From the NCBI RefSeq assembly GCF_024207115.1, contig NZ_CP100128.1:2852001-2916000 (forward strand): a DNA stretch of 64,000 nt. Reading direction: 5' to 3'. This document shows positions 45,469 to 56,158 of this stretch, in pieces (positions within the stretch are counted from its first letter, which is position 1; the number at the start of each line of letters is the position of its first letter). Origin of the DNA: Chromobacterium sp. IIBBL 290-4 (GTDB taxonomy: Bacteria; Pseudomonadota; Gammaproteobacteria; Burkholderiales; Chromobacteriaceae). The notes below the pieces were generated by a model that saw nothing but the letters and a program-made list of their open reading frames with translations, did no database searches and was not told where the DNA came from. Both the position numbers and the translations under genes were made by a program.

Positions 45469-46608
45469 ATGCGCCGCCAACTGTTGCTTGCCGCTGTACT
45501 TTCCTCATTGACGCTGGCCGGTTGCGCCAGCTGGTTTGAAGGTTCCACCCAGTTTCAGCCGACGCCGCTGGTGGCGATCAAGCCGCTGCAAACGATAGAT
45601 GTGAAATGGACGCTGCAGCAGGCGGCGCCTGCCGGCAGCTTCCTGCCGGTGTACGCCAACGGCAATGTGGTGACGGCTGACGCTGAGGGCCGCATCCGCA
45701 GCGTGGACGCGCTGTCCGGCCGCGTGCAGTCCGATGTCTCCTTGAAGCAGGCCTTGACTGCCGGCGTGGCGGTCAGCGACGACACCGTGCTGGTGGGCAC
45801 GCCGGACGCCACGCTGCTGGCGGTGAACCGCGTCAGCGGCAAGGTGTTGTGGCAGCAGACGCTGACCAGCATCATGCTGGAGCCGGCGCAGATCGCCGGC
45901 GCGGTCGCCGTGGTGCGCACCAATGACGGCCGCCTGACCGGCTTCAATGTCGCCGACGGCAAACAGCAATGGTCGGTCGGCAACGTGTTGCCGCAGCTGA
46001 CGGTGCGCAACAACGGCTCCATGCGCGCAGTGGGCCGCGAAGCGGTGATGGTGGGGCAGGCCGGCGGCCGCCTCGACATCATCAATCCGGTGACCGGCAA
46101 CGCGCTGTGGCAAGGTTCGGTGGCTACGCCGCGCGGCGCCACCGAGCTGGAGCGCATCACCGACATCACCAGCCGCCCGGTGTTCGACAACGGCCAGGTG
46201 TGCGCGGTGGCCTACCAGGGCCGCGTGGCGTGCTTCGACGCGCGCAATGGCAGCCTGCAGTGGGCGCGCGATGTGTCGTCCAGCAGCGGCGTGGCGGTGG
46301 ATGCCCGCAACGTCTATGTGACGGCGGAAGACGGTTCGGTCTGGGCGTATGATCGCCAAACCGGCCGCAACGTCTGGAAAAACGACGAACTGAAGTACCG
46401 CAGTGTTTCCGGCCCGGCCTTGATCGGGCGCTTCGTGCTGGTGGTGGATGGCGAAGGCTACGCTCATCTGCTATCCAACGAGAGCGGCAGCATTGTCGGA
46501 CGCAACAAGATCGGTACCTCCGGTCCGGTCAATCAACCGGTATCGCTTGGCTCCACCGCCCTGGTGCAGGGACGGGATGGCCGCCTGGCGATGCTGAATT
46601 TGGGATAA
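45469..46608 (+). CDS. bamB: Outer membrane protein assembly factor BamB
   Basis: A 379-residue lipoprotein of the BAM complex with lipobox LAGC (Cys19) and an eight-bladed PQQ-type beta propeller (repeats with the xGxLxAxxxxxGxxxW form, e.g. VDALSGRV, VNRVSGKVLW, YDRQTGRNVW). GGGAGG precedes the ATG. The order yfgM-bamB-der is conserved with E. coli. Confidence 0.93.
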   Translation: MRRQLLLAAVLSSLTLAGCASWFEGSTQFQPTPLVAIKPLQTIDVKWTLQQAAPAGSFLPVYANGNVVTADAEGRIRSVDALSGRVQSDVSLKQALTAGVAVSDDTVLVGTPDATLLAVNRVSGKVLWQQTLTSIMLEPAQIAGAVAVVRTNDGRLTGFNVADGKQQWSVGNVLPQLTVRNNGSMRAVGREAVMVGQAGGRLDIINPVTGNALWQGSVATPRGATELERITDITSRPVFDNGQVCAVAYQGRVACFDARNGSLQWARDVSSSSGVAVDARNVYVTAEDGSVWAYDRQTGRNVWKNDELKYRSVSGPALIGRFVLVVDGEGYAHLLSNESGSIVGRNKIGTSGPVNQPVSLGSTALVQGRDGRLAMLNLG

Positions 46609-46618
46609 GCAGTTTTAG

Positions 46619-48031
46619 ATGAAACCTACCGTAGCGCTGGTCGGCCGCCCCAATGTGGGCAAGTCGACCCTCTTCAACCGGCTCACCCGCAGTCGCGACG
46701 CCCTGGTGGCGGACCTGCCGGGTCTGACGCGCGACCGCCATTATGGCCAAGGCCGCGTCGGCGAGAAGCCGTATCTGGTGGTCGATACCGGCGGCTTCGA
46801 GCCGGTGGTGGACGAAGGCATTCTGTTCGAAATGGCCAAGCAGACCCTGCAGGCCGTGGACGAGGCGGATGCCGTGGTGTTCCTGGTGGATGGCCGCTCC
46901 GGCCTGACGCCGCAAGACAAGATCATCGCCAACCGCCTGCGCCAGCTGGACCGTCCGGTCTATCTGGCGGTCAACAAGGCGGAGGGCATGCGGCATGCCA
47001 TCGCCGGCGCCGAGTTCCATGAACTGGCGCTGGGCGAACCCTTGGTGATTTCCGCCGCCCACGGCGACGGTGTGCGCGAGCTGATGGAGCTGGTGCTGGA
47101 AGACTTCCCCGAAGAAGTGGAAGAAGAAGACAGCCGCCATCCGAAGTTCGCCATCATCGGCCGCCCCAATGTCGGCAAATCCACCCTGGTGAACGCCATC
47201 CTGGGAGAAGAGCGCGTGATCGCTTTCGACCAGGCGGGCACCACTCGCGACAGCATCTATATTGATTTTGAGCGTGAAGGCCATACCTACACCATTATCG
47301 ATACCGCCGGCGTGCGTCGCCGCGCCAAGGTCAACGAGATGCTGGAGAAGTTTTCCGTTATCAAGACCATGAAGGCGATAGAAGACGCCAACGTCGCGGT
47401 GCTGGTGCTGGACGCGCAGCTGGATATTTCCGAGCAGGATGCGACCATCGCCGGTTTCGCGCTGGAAGCGGGCCGCGCGCTGGTGGTGGCGGTGAACAAG
47501 TGGGACAACCTGGACGGCGAACAAAAGGAAAATGTGCGGCGCGAGATCGCTCGCAAGCTGAATTTCCTGGATTTCGCAAAGTTTCATTACATCTCGGCCA
47601 TCGAAGGCCGCGGTGTGGCAGACTTGTTCAAGTCCATCGACGAGGCTTACCGCGCCGCCATGGTCAAACTGGCGACGCCCAAGCTGACCCGCGTGCTGCA
47701 AGTGGCGATCGAGCGCCAGCAGCCGCCGCGCGCCGGCCTGATCCGTCCCAAGATGCGTTATGCGCACCAGGGCGGCCAGAATCCGCCGGTGATCGTGGTG
47801 CACGGCAATGCCTTGGACAATATTCCGGCCAGCTACACCCGCTATCTGGAACATACTTTCCGCAAAGTGTTCAAACTGCAGGGCACCCCGCTGAGAGTGC
47901 AGTACAAGTCGTCTGAGAACCCGTTCGACAAGGAAGAGGGCAAGGAGAAATCCCGAGCCAAGCCTAAGCCGATGTCCAAAATGCGGGGCAGGGAAAAAGA
48001 AGTTCGCTACGGCAAGAGCAGCAAAAAATAG
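46619..48031 (+). CDS. der: Ribosome assembly GTPase Der (EngA)
   Basis: A 470-residue GTPase with two tandem G domains (GRPNVGKST at 8-16 and about 181-189; DTGG and DTAG as G3; NKAE and NKWD as G4) and a C-terminal KH-like domain. It is needed for 50S subunit assembly. The C-terminus ends in a Lys-rich tail, as common in the family. Confidence 0.96.
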   Translation: MKPTVALVGRPNVGKSTLFNRLTRSRDALVADLPGLTRDRHYGQGRVGEKPYLVVDTGGFEPVVDEGILFEMAKQTLQAVDEADAVVFLVDGRSGLTPQDKIIANRLRQLDRPVYLAVNKAEGMRHAIAGAEFHELALGEPLVISAAHGDGVRELMELVLEDFPEEVEEEDSRHPKFAIIGRPNVGKSTLVNAILGEERVIAFDQAGTTRDSIYIDFEREGHTYTIIDTAGVRRRAKVNEMLEKFSVIKTMKAIEDANVAVLVLDAQLDISEQDATIAGFALEAGRALVVAVNKWDNLDGEQKENVRREIARKLNFLDFAKFHYISAIEGRGVADLFKSIDEAYRAAMVKLATPKLTRVLQVAIERQQPPRAGLIRPKMRYAHQGGQNPPVIVVHGNALDNIPASYTRYLEHTFRKVFKLQGTPLRVQYKSSENPFDKEEGKEKSRAKPKPMSKMRGREKEVRYGKSSKK

Positions 48032-48123
48032 TACGACGGTATGTTTTCTGCTAAAAATAAGCAGGCCGCCGCGCTGTTAGACTGCGCAGTTAATACAACA
48101 ATCATCGATTCGGAGAAAAACGA

Positions 48124-48384
48124 ATGAGCTCTAAAGGGCAAATGTTACAAGACCCGTTCCTGAACATCCTGCGCAAGGAACACGTGCCGGTTTCCATTTA
48201 TCTGGTCAACGGCATCAAGCTGCAGGGCCAGGTCGAATCTTTCGACCAATATGTTGTTCTGCTGAAGAACACGGTGACCCAGATGGTTTACAAGCACGCC
48301 ATCTCCACCGTGGTTCCGGCCCGTCCGGTCAACATCCCGCACGAACATCCGGCGCAAAAGCAGGATCAGGCTCAGGACGCCTAA
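48124..48384 (+). CDS. hfq: RNA chaperone Hfq
   Basis: An 86-residue Sm-like hexamer that pairs small RNAs with mRNAs. The Sm1 region ([20 protein letters not shown]) and Sm2 ([10 protein letters not shown]) match closely, with a short unstructured tail. CGGAG precedes the ATG. The hfq-hflX-hflK-hflC order is conserved. Confidence 0.97.
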   Translation: MSSKGQMLQDPFLNILRKEHVPVSIYLVNGIKLQGQVESFDQYVVLLKNTVTQMVYKHAISTVVPARPVNIPHEHPAQKQDQAQDA

Positions 48385-48481
48385 TCCTAATCTGTCGCAC
48401 CGATCGGGCCGATTGGCCGCATCGCAAGATGTGGCCATTCGGCCTTTATCATGTTCTGCGTTATTCATTATTGGTAAATGC

Positions 48482-49612
48482 ATGTTTGACCGTCCCGACT
48501 TGGGCGACCAGGCCATCCTGGTCAGCCTCGATTTTGGCGACCCCGATTATCAGGAAAATGTCGCCGAGTGCGCCGAGCTGGTGCGCGGCAGCCAAGTGGA
48601 AATTCTCGGCATGGTGCAGGGCAAGCGCCAGCGGCCCGACGCAGCCTTGTTCGCGGGCAAGGGCAAGGTGGAAGAGATTGCGGCCATGGTGCGCGCGACC
48701 GGCGCCAATGTGGTGATCTTCAATCACGCCTTGTCGCCCGGCCAGGAGCGCAATCTGGAGCGCAAGCTGGAATGCCGGGTCATAGACCGCAATAGTTTGA
48801 TTCTCGATATTTTCGCCCAGCGCGCGCGCAGCCACGAAGGCAAGCTGCAGGTGGAGCTGGCGCAGTTGTCGCACTTGTCCACCCGGCTGGTGCGCGGCTG
48901 GACCCACTTGGAGCGGCAAAAGGGCGGCATCGGCCTGCGCGGCCCCGGCGAAACGCAGCTGGAAACCGACCGCCGCTTGCTCGGCATCCGGGTGAAATCG
49001 CTGAAAGATCGACTGGCCCAGGTGCAGAGGCAGCGCCACACCCAGCGCCGCAGCCGCAATCGCGCCGGCATCGCCTCGGTGTCCATCGTCGGCTATACCA
49101 ATGCCGGCAAGTCCACTTTGTTCAACTCGCTGACCAAGGCCAATATCTACGCGGCCGACCAGTTGTTCGCCACGCTGGACACCACCAGCCGCAAGCTGTT
49201 CCTGCATCATCGGCTTTCCGTCGTGATTTCGGATACCGTCGGTTTCATCCGCGATCTGCCCCACACCCTGGTGGCCGCTTTCCGCGCCACGCTGGAAGAG
49301 ACGATTCAGGCGGACCTGCTATTGCATGTGGTGGACTGCGCCAACGAGATGCGCGATGCGCAGATCGAAGAAGTGAATAAAGTGCTGGCCGAGATCGACG
49401 CCGACGGCATTCCGCAGCTGATCGTGTGGAACAAAAGCGATTTGAAAGGCCTGCCGCCGGAAATCGAGCGCGGCGAAAACGGCGAAATCGTTTCGGTGCG
49501 GGTGTCCGCGCTGAAGGGCGAGGGCTTGGAACTCTTGCGCGAAGCGATTGCCGAAAGGGTGCAACCTTCCGCCAACAACCAAGAAGAATCCTACGAGCAT
49601 GTCGTCGAATGA
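48482..49612 (+). CDS. hflX: Ribosome-splitting GTPase HflX
   Basis: A 376-residue GTPase that dissociates stalled 70S ribosomes after stress. It has the N-terminal HflX domain with GPGETQLETDRR, then a G domain with GYTNAGKST, DTVGF and NKSD. ATG 48482 is preferred to in-frame starts further up because homology begins at FDRP. Its end overlaps hflK by 14 bases. Confidence 0.94.
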   Translation: MFDRPDLGDQAILVSLDFGDPDYQENVAECAELVRGSQVEILGMVQGKRQRPDAALFAGKGKVEEIAAMVRATGANVVIFNHALSPGQERNLERKLECRVIDRNSLILDIFAQRARSHEGKLQVELAQLSHLSTRLVRGWTHLERQKGGIGLRGPGETQLETDRRLLGIRVKSLKDRLAQVQRQRHTQRRSRNRAGIASVSIVGYTNAGKSTLFNSLTKANIYAADQLFATLDTTSRKLFLHHRLSVVISDTVGFIRDLPHTLVAAFRATLEETIQADLLLHVVDCANEMRDAQIEEVNKVLAEIDADGIPQLIVWNKSDLKGLPPEIERGENGEIVSVRVSALKGEGLELLREAIAERVQPSANNQEESYEHVVE

Positions 49613-50789
49613 CCCGAACCGCGGCCGCCAGAACGCGCCGCCGGACCTGGATGAAGTTTTCCGCGATCTGAACCGCAAATTCGCCCGCCTGCTGGGTTCG
49701 AAGAACGGCGGTCCAGGGGGCGGCCGAGCATCCGGGCCGCAACCATCTTATAAGCTTGTCGCGCTGGCGGCCATCGGCGTGGTCGGCGCTTTGTGGCTGG
49801 CCAGCGGCCTGTATGTGGTGGACGCCCGCGAAGAGGGCGTGGTGCTGCGGCTGGGCAGCTTCAACCGGCTGACCGAGCCTGGCCTGCAATGGCACGCGCC
49901 GTATCCGATCGAGAAGGCGGAAATCGTCAATCTGACCGAATTGCGCAGCGTGGAAGTCGGTTATCGCGCCAGCGCGCAGAATCGCGTGCCGGAAGAGTCG
50001 CTGATGCTGACTTCCGATCAGAACATCATCGACGTGCAGCTGTCGGTGCAGTACGACATCAAGGACGCGCGCGCCTATCTGTTCAACAACGCCGCGCGCG
50101 AGCGCGACGGCAAGGACCTGGTGAAGCAGGCGGCCGAAACCGCCATTCGCGAAGTGGTAGGGCGCAACAAGGTGGACTTCGTGCTGAACGAAGGCCGCGC
50201 GCAGATCGCCTCCGATGCGCGCAAACTGATCCAGGAAGTGCTGGACCGTTACCAGGCAGGCATCCGCATCGCCAAGGTCAACATCAATGACGTGCAGCCG
50301 CCGCAGCCGGTGCTGGCGGCCTTCGACGACGCGGTGAAGGCTGGGCAGGACAAGGACAAGCTGCTGAACGAAGGCATGGCCTACGCCAACGAGGTGGTGC
50401 CCAAGGCCAAGGGCATGGCCGCGCGGCTGGTGCAGGAAGCCGAAGCCTATCAGCAGCAGGTGGTGGAGCGCGCCCAGGGCGATGCCCAGCGTTTTAAACA
50501 AGTGTTGCCTGAATACAACAAGGCGCCCAAGGTCATGCGCGACCGCCTGTATCTGGACATGATGCAGCAAGTCATGAACAACAGCAGCAAGGTATTGGTG
50601 GATCAAAAAGCCGGCAACAGCCTGCTGTACCTGCCCCTGGACAAGCTCACCCAGATGACGGCGCCTGGCGCCGCACCAGCCGCAGCCCCCCAGACGCCGG
50701 TTGCGCCGGCGCCCGCCGCCGCGCAAGCGCCGGCGAAGAATGGACGCGATGCTTCGCGTGGCCGTGATTTCTTTGGAGCGGAGCGATGA
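49599..50789 (+). CDS. hflK: FtsH protease regulator HflK
   Basis: A 396-residue bitopic membrane protein of the SPFH/band 7 family that, with HflC, encloses FtsH. A Gly/Pro-rich cytosolic N-terminus, one transmembrane helix (about 52-72, LVALAAIGVVGALWLASGLYV region), the SPFH domain and a long coiled-coil are followed by an Ala/Pro tail. The start at 49599 lies inside the end of hflX, indicating coupling. The hflC ATG overlaps the stop. Confidence 0.93.
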   Translation: MSSNDPNRGRQNAPPDLDEVFRDLNRKFARLLGSKNGGPGGGRASGPQPSYKLVALAAIGVVGALWLASGLYVVDAREEGVVLRLGSFNRLTEPGLQWHAPYPIEKAEIVNLTELRSVEVGYRASAQNRVPEESLMLTSDQNIIDVQLSVQYDIKDARAYLFNNAARERDGKDLVKQAAETAIREVVGRNKVDFVLNEGRAQIASDARKLIQEVLDRYQAGIRIAKVNINDVQPPQPVLAAFDDAVKAGQDKDKLLNEGMAYANEVVPKAKGMAARLVQEAEAYQQQVVERAQGDAQRFKQVLPEYNKAPKVMRDRLYLDMMQQVMNNSSKVLVDQKAGNSLLYLPLDKLTQMTAPGAAPAAAPQTPVAPAPAAAQAPAKNGRDASRGRDFFGAER

Positions 50790-51670
50790 GCGAGAAACTG
50801 ATTCCAAGCGTAGTGGCGATTTGCGGCGTTTTGTTCGTGGCCGGCCTGTCGCTGTTTACCGTCGATCAACGCCAGTACGCGCTGGTTTTCCAGTTCGGCG
50901 AAGTGGTGAAGGTGATCGACCAGCCGGGCATCCAGTTCAAGATCCCGCTGTTGCAGAACGTCCGTTATTTCGACCGCCGCGTGCAAACCATAGACGCCGA
51001 GGCACCGGAACTGTTCAACACCCGCGAGAAGAAGAACGTGCTGGTGGACAGCTTTGTGAAGTGGCGTGTGGTAGATGTGTCACAGTTCTACAAGAGTGTC
51101 GGCTCTGAGGCCGCCGCGGTGGCGCGACTCAAGCAAACCATCAACGATGGCCTGCGCGCCGAGTTCGGCCTGAAGACGGTTTCCGACGTCATTTCCGGCC
51201 AGCGAGACCAAGTCATGGAGACTGTTCGCAAGCGCGCGGACGCGGATGCGCGTAAAATAGGTGTAGAAATTCTCGATGTCCGCTTAAAACGAGTCGATTT
51301 TCCGGATAAAATAAGCAGTTCCGTCTACGACCGCATGCAGTCCGAGCGACGCACCGTCGCCAGCCAGCTGCGCAGCGAAGGTTCAGCCGACGCCGAGCGG
51401 GTGAAGGCGGAAGCCGACAAGCAGCGCGATGTGATCCTGGCCACGGCGTATCGCCAGGCGCAGGAGCTCAAGGGCGCGGGCGACGCCAAGGCGGCGGCGA
51501 TTTATGCCGAGGCCTATGGCAAGAATCCGGAGTTCTATTCCTTCTGGCGCAGCATGGAGGCGTACAAGGAGTCGTTCAAGAACAAGAGCGACGTGCTGGT
51601 GCTGGATCCCAGCAGCGACTTCTTCAAATACCTGAAGAATCCGCAGGCGGGGCAAGGCAAGAGCAAGTAG
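50786..51670 (+). CDS. hflC: FtsH protease regulator HflC
   Basis: A 294-residue partner of HflK with one N-terminal membrane helix (about 6-24), SPFH domain (DQRQYALVFQFGEVV) and helical tail ending in FFKYLKNP. It starts within the hflK stop (ATGA), and a terminator follows before hisZ. Confidence 0.94.
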   Translation: MSEKLIPSVVAICGVLFVAGLSLFTVDQRQYALVFQFGEVVKVIDQPGIQFKIPLLQNVRYFDRRVQTIDAEAPELFNTREKKNVLVDSFVKWRVVDVSQFYKSVGSEAAAVARLKQTINDGLRAEFGLKTVSDVISGQRDQVMETVRKRADADARKIGVEILDVRLKRVDFPDKISSSVYDRMQSERRTVASQLRSEGSADAERVKAEADKQRDVILATAYRQAQELKGAGDAKAAAIYAEAYGKNPEFYSFWRSMEAYKESFKNKSDVLVLDPSSDFFKYLKNPQAGQGKSK

Positions 51671-51727
51671 CTGACAATTTGGTATAAAGAAGACTGGCCG
51701 GGGCGACCTGGCCAGTTTGCTGATAAC

Positions 51728-51752
51728 AAGGCGGGTCCTTCCCCGCCTTTTA
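51728..51752 (+). terminator. Terminator between hflC and hisZ
   Basis: Stem AAGGCGGG / CCCGCCTT plus TTTATT. hisZ starts only 16 bases further on, so it may be partial, letting some transcripts read through. Confidence 0.65.
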
Positions 51753-51767
51753 TTCTGTTGAAACGAA

Positions 51768-52919
51768 ATGCGCAATTGGCTGTTACCTGAATATATCGCG
51801 GACATCCTGCCGGCAACCGCCCGCCAGGTCGAATCCGCCAAGGCCGCGATGCTGGAAGGCTTTCGCGTGGCTGGCTACGAGCTGGTGCTGCCGCCGCTGA
51901 TCGAGTACATCGACTCGCTGGTCAGCGAAGGCGACGCCACGCTGGATCTGAAAACCTTCAAGCTGGACGACCAGTTGTCCGGCCGCCAGCTGGGCTTGCG
52001 CGCCGACATCACGCCGCAAGTGGCGCGCATCGACGCGCATCTGCTGGGCAGCCGCACCGGCGTGACTCGTCTGTGCTATGCCGGCAGCGTGGTGCATAGC
52101 CGCCCGTCCGGCCTGACCAGTTCGCGCGAGCCGCTGCAGGTGGGCGCCGAGTTGTACGGCTACGCCGGCATCGAGGCCGACTTGGAAATCATCGAGCTGA
52201 TGCTGGGCACGCTGGAGCGCGCTGGCGTGAAAAAGCTGCGCCTGGACGTGGGCCATATCGCCATTTACCGCGGCCTGGCCGCGGCGGCGGGCCTTGCGCC
52301 GGACGTCAGCCGCGAGCTGTTCGGCCTGCTGCAAAACAAGGACGCCGCGGGCATCGCCTCGCTGGTAGCCGGTGTGGCCGAGCCGTACAAGAGCGCCTTC
52401 CTGGCGCTGCCGGAGCTGTATGGTCCGGCTTCGGTGCTGGAAAAGGCGCGCACCCGTCTGCCGTCTTTGCCGGAGGTGGAACTGGGCTTGATGCAATTGA
52501 CCGCCATCGCCCGCGCGATGGAGGGCAGGGTGGAGCTGAGCTTCGACCTGGCCGAGTTGCGCGGCGACTTCTACCACACCGGCCTGATGTTCGCGGCTTA
52601 CGCGCCGGGCTGGTCCGACGCCATCGCCCGCGGCGGCCGTTACGACAATGTCGGCCGCCGTTTCGGCCGCGCGCGTCCCGCCACCGGCTTCAGCCTGGAT
52701 CTGCGCGATCTGGTGCGCATCCTGCCGGAGCGCGACCCTAGCCGCGGCATCCGCGTGGCCGCGCGGCTTCTGCCGGCGGCCGCCTCGGAAGTGGCCCGTC
52801 TGCGCGCCGAAGGCGAGATGGTGGTAATCGATTATCTGGGTGAATCGGCCGCGGCGCTCAATTGCGACCGCGAACTGGCGCCGGCCGAAAATGGCTGGCA
52901 ACTGACGCCGTTTCACTGA
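51768..52919 (+). CDS. hisZ: ATP phosphoribosyltransferase regulatory subunit HisZ
   Basis: A 383-residue HisRS-like protein without tRNA-charging function that forms an octamer with short-form HisG and makes it sensitive to histidine. It has the HisRS core (LPEYIADILPATA, RADITPQVARIDA, GGRYDN) but no anticodon-binding domain. Its presence implies the short HisG form elsewhere in the genome. The position before purA is standard in betaproteobacteria. Confidence 0.93.
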   Translation: MRNWLLPEYIADILPATARQVESAKAAMLEGFRVAGYELVLPPLIEYIDSLVSEGDATLDLKTFKLDDQLSGRQLGLRADITPQVARIDAHLLGSRTGVTRLCYAGSVVHSRPSGLTSSREPLQVGAELYGYAGIEADLEIIELMLGTLERAGVKKLRLDVGHIAIYRGLAAAAGLAPDVSRELFGLLQNKDAAGIASLVAGVAEPYKSAFLALPELYGPASVLEKARTRLPSLPEVELGLMQLTAIARAMEGRVELSFDLAELRGDFYHTGLMFAAYAPGWSDAIARGGRYDNVGRRFGRARPATGFSLDLRDLVRILPERDPSRGIRVAARLLPAAASEVARLRAEGEMVVIDYLGESAAALNCDRELAPAENGWQLTPFH

Positions 52920-52935
52920 TTTTGTTTCTTTTTGA

Positions 52936-54252
<1,317 letters not shown>

Positions 54253-54277
54253 TCGAACGCTGGCCCCAGCATCAAGA

Positions 54278-54302
54278 AACCCGCCTGTTGGCGGGTTTTT
54301 TC
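54278..54302 (+). terminator. Terminator of purA
   Basis: Stem AACCCGCC / GGCGGGTT with a TGTT loop and T6. Confidence 0.87.
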
Positions 54303-54320
54303 GTTTTGGCGGGGCGAGTC

Positions 54321-54671
54321 TCACTCGTGCTGCAGGATGTTCAGCAGATTGCCCAAGGGGTCGCGGACAAAGAATCTCCGCACTTTCCAGGGTTCGCTGA
54401 CCGGGCCGTATTCAATGGCGATGCCGGCATGGCGCACTCTGGCCAGCGCCTGATCCAGATTGTCCACCTCTATGGACAGCGTCGGCACCGGGGTGCCTGA
54501 GCCGCCTTCGCTGGCGAAGCTGATCTGCGGCTGCATGTCGGATTCAGCGGCGTAAAGCCGGATCCAGCCGTGATCCATGACCATTTCCAGTCCCAGCACC
54601 TGCTGATAGAAAGCATCCGCGGCTGCCGGCGACTGCGTGGCGATATTGGCGACGATGCGTTTGACTATCAT
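54321..54671 (-). CDS. VOC (glyoxalase/bleomycin resistance) family protein
   Basis: A 116-residue small metal-binding-fold protein with two beta-alpha-beta-beta-beta modules (AADAFYQQVLGLEMVMDHGW and VDNLDQALARVRHAGI, ending FFVRDPLGNLLNILQ). Members range from glyoxalases to resistance proteins; the substrate cannot be told. A single-gene unit. Confidence 0.85.
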   Translation of the reverse strand: MIVKRIVANIATQSPAAADAFYQQVLGLEMVMDHGWIRLYAAESDMQPQISFASEGGSGTPVPTLSIEVDNLDQALARVRHAGIAIEYGPVSEPWKVRRFFVRDPLGNLLNILQHE

Positions 54672-54730
54672 GGCGTTTTCCCCTGCGCGAAGTCAGCCAT
54701 TCAGCATAGGCCGCCTTCGCGCGGCTTGCC

Positions 54731-55981
54731 TCAGCTGCCTTTGCGGCGCGCGGGTTGATAGCCGTCATTCAGCGTTTTCAGAAAGGCCAGCATGTCGCTG
54801 ATATCGCTTTCGCTGTAAGCCGGTTTGCCGCCGGGCTTGCCGCCGAAAGGGGCTTCCATGTTTACGTTGCCATGATAAGAGGCGGGGATGTCGTCGAACT
54901 TCGCCGTCTTGCCGTCCTTGCCGCGTGGATACCATTTCTCAGGCCTGACATCTCGTTCGGCGTAGAAACGCAGCACCTGGCGCAAGTCATGGAAGGCGCC
55001 GTTGTGGAAGAAAACCTGGCGGCTGGCGACATTGCGCAAGCTGGGGGTGCGGAACAGGCCGCAATACTCGGGGTGGGTTTTCAGATCGGTTCGATAGGGG
55101 CCGCACAGGCCTAAATCGTAATAGCGCTTGTTTTGATTGGCGGAGATGGCTGCATTGCGCGGCACGCCGACGGCGATGTGGCCGAAGTCGCTGAACAAGG
55201 GAAAGGCGCCGCTTTCGCTGCGCGCGCTGAGATGGCAGGAGGCGCAGTTGCCTTTGGCCGGATCATTGAAGACGGTGAGTCCGCGCATTTCTTGAGCGTT
55301 CAGCCTTGTTTGGCCCCTTAAGTAAGCATCGTATTTGCTGTTGTACGGGGAGAATTCCTTGGGGTTTTGCTGGAAAACCTCCAAGGCCAAGACGGCTTTG
55401 CCGAATGCTTGATCGGGATGTTTGAAGATGTCCTGGCCAAAGAGCTTGCGGAAGGTGGCGGCATGCGATGAAGCTTCCAGGCGTTTGACCAGGGCGGAAG
55501 GCGTGCCGTTCGCCATCTCGTTGGCTGCCAACAGGGGGAGGGCGGCCTGGCTATGGGTGGAGTCTGTCCTCCCGTCCCAGGTGAAGCCGCCTGTGGGGCC
55601 GGCGTCTTCGCTGTCGTTGCCGTCATCGTCGTGGAAGTGTTCGCTGAACGGCGGCACGGTTTGCAGGTAGCGCAGCGATGGCACGGCGCGCGTGCCGGCT
55701 TGTTTGCCGTCTTGGCCTCCCAGTTGGACGGCAAGCCCGTTGGGCGGTCCATAGGCATGGCTCGGGCTGTGGCAGGTGGCGCAAGACATTTTGCCGGATG
55801 CCGACAGGTTGCGATCAAAGAACAGTTGCCGGCCCAATGATTCCAGCTGCTTGGCGCTGACAGGATGCGGACCGGGCGCGTAAATGGCTTGAGTGTAGGC
55901 CGGCTTGGCTGGGGCTGCTGCGTGAGCGGCTATCGGGGTCAAGCTTGCAAGGAGGGGCAGCAAGGAAAGAGTGCGGAGCAT
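54731..55981 (-). CDS. Periplasmic di-haem cytochrome c peroxidase/MauG family protein
   Basis: A 416-residue exported protein: signal peptide (about 1-22, ending AHA) and two c-haem sites, CATCH at 67-71 and CASCH at 246-250, in the layout of bacterial di-haem peroxidases and MauG. The insert with HFHDDDGND (115-123) and other acidic stretches is unlike classical CcpA. The gene is divergent from the phosphoesterase at 56159 and a PHO-box-like sequence precedes it, so it may serve phosphate starvation rather than peroxide defence. No clear ribosome site is seen before ATG 55981. Confidence 0.85.
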   Translation of the reverse strand: MLRTLSLLPLLASLTPIAAHAAAPAKPAYTQAIYAPGPHPVSAKQLESLGRQLFFDRNLSASGKMSCATCHSPSHAYGPPNGLAVQLGGQDGKQAGTRAVPSLRYLQTVPPFSEHFHDDDGNDSEDAGPTGGFTWDGRTDSTHSQAALPLLAANEMANGTPSALVKRLEASSHAATFRKLFGQDIFKHPDQAFGKAVLALEVFQQNPKEFSPYNSKYDAYLRGQTRLNAQEMRGLTVFNDPAKGNCASCHLSARSESGAFPLFSDFGHIAVGVPRNAAISANQNKRYYDLGLCGPYRTDLKTHPEYCGLFRTPSLRNVASRQVFFHNGAFHDLRQVLRFYAERDVRPEKWYPRGKDGKTAKFDDIPASYHGNVNMEAPFGGKPGGKPAYSESDISDMLAFLKTLNDGYQPARRKGS

Positions 55982-56010
55982 GAGTAAGCAGTGAAAATGG
56001 TTTGGCGGCG

Positions 56011-56044
56011 ACTGTACTGCGAATTCATGACTGAAATATGACAG
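56011..56044 (-). promoter_or_regulatory. PHO box and -10 for the di-haem peroxidase gene
   Basis: On the minus strand CTGTCATATTTCAGTCAT (56044-56027) matches 16 of 18 positions of the PHO-box pattern CTGTCAT-AWAW-CTGTCAY. A possible -10 TACAGT (56016-56011) lies 10 bases beyond, the spacing used by PhoB-activated promoters. Confidence 0.68.
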
Positions 56045-56090
56045 TGAGGGTTTTGTTTCAAAAGTGTTGGCTGGACTTGGATGTTAACCA

Positions 56091-56125
56091 TTTGTAAGTT
56101 GTTTGTAACATGCCGAAAGGATAAT
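56091..56125 (+). promoter_or_regulatory. PHO-box-like direct repeat and -10 for the phosphoesterase gene
   Basis: TTTGTAA-GTTG-TTTGTAA (56091-56108): an exact direct repeat with the 11-base period of PHO boxes, then 11 bases to GATAAT (56120-56125). The sequence is a weaker match to the PhoB consensus than the minus-strand site. Confidence 0.55.
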
Positions 56126-56158
56126 GCGCGCTGTCCATTTAACCTGGGGTTTTCCTTC

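Noticed and set aside
43503..45548. A 681-codon minus-strand frame across hisS and yfgM
   Set aside because: Shadow of two well-supported plus-strand genes; composition biased to Gln, Arg, Val and His, with no motif.
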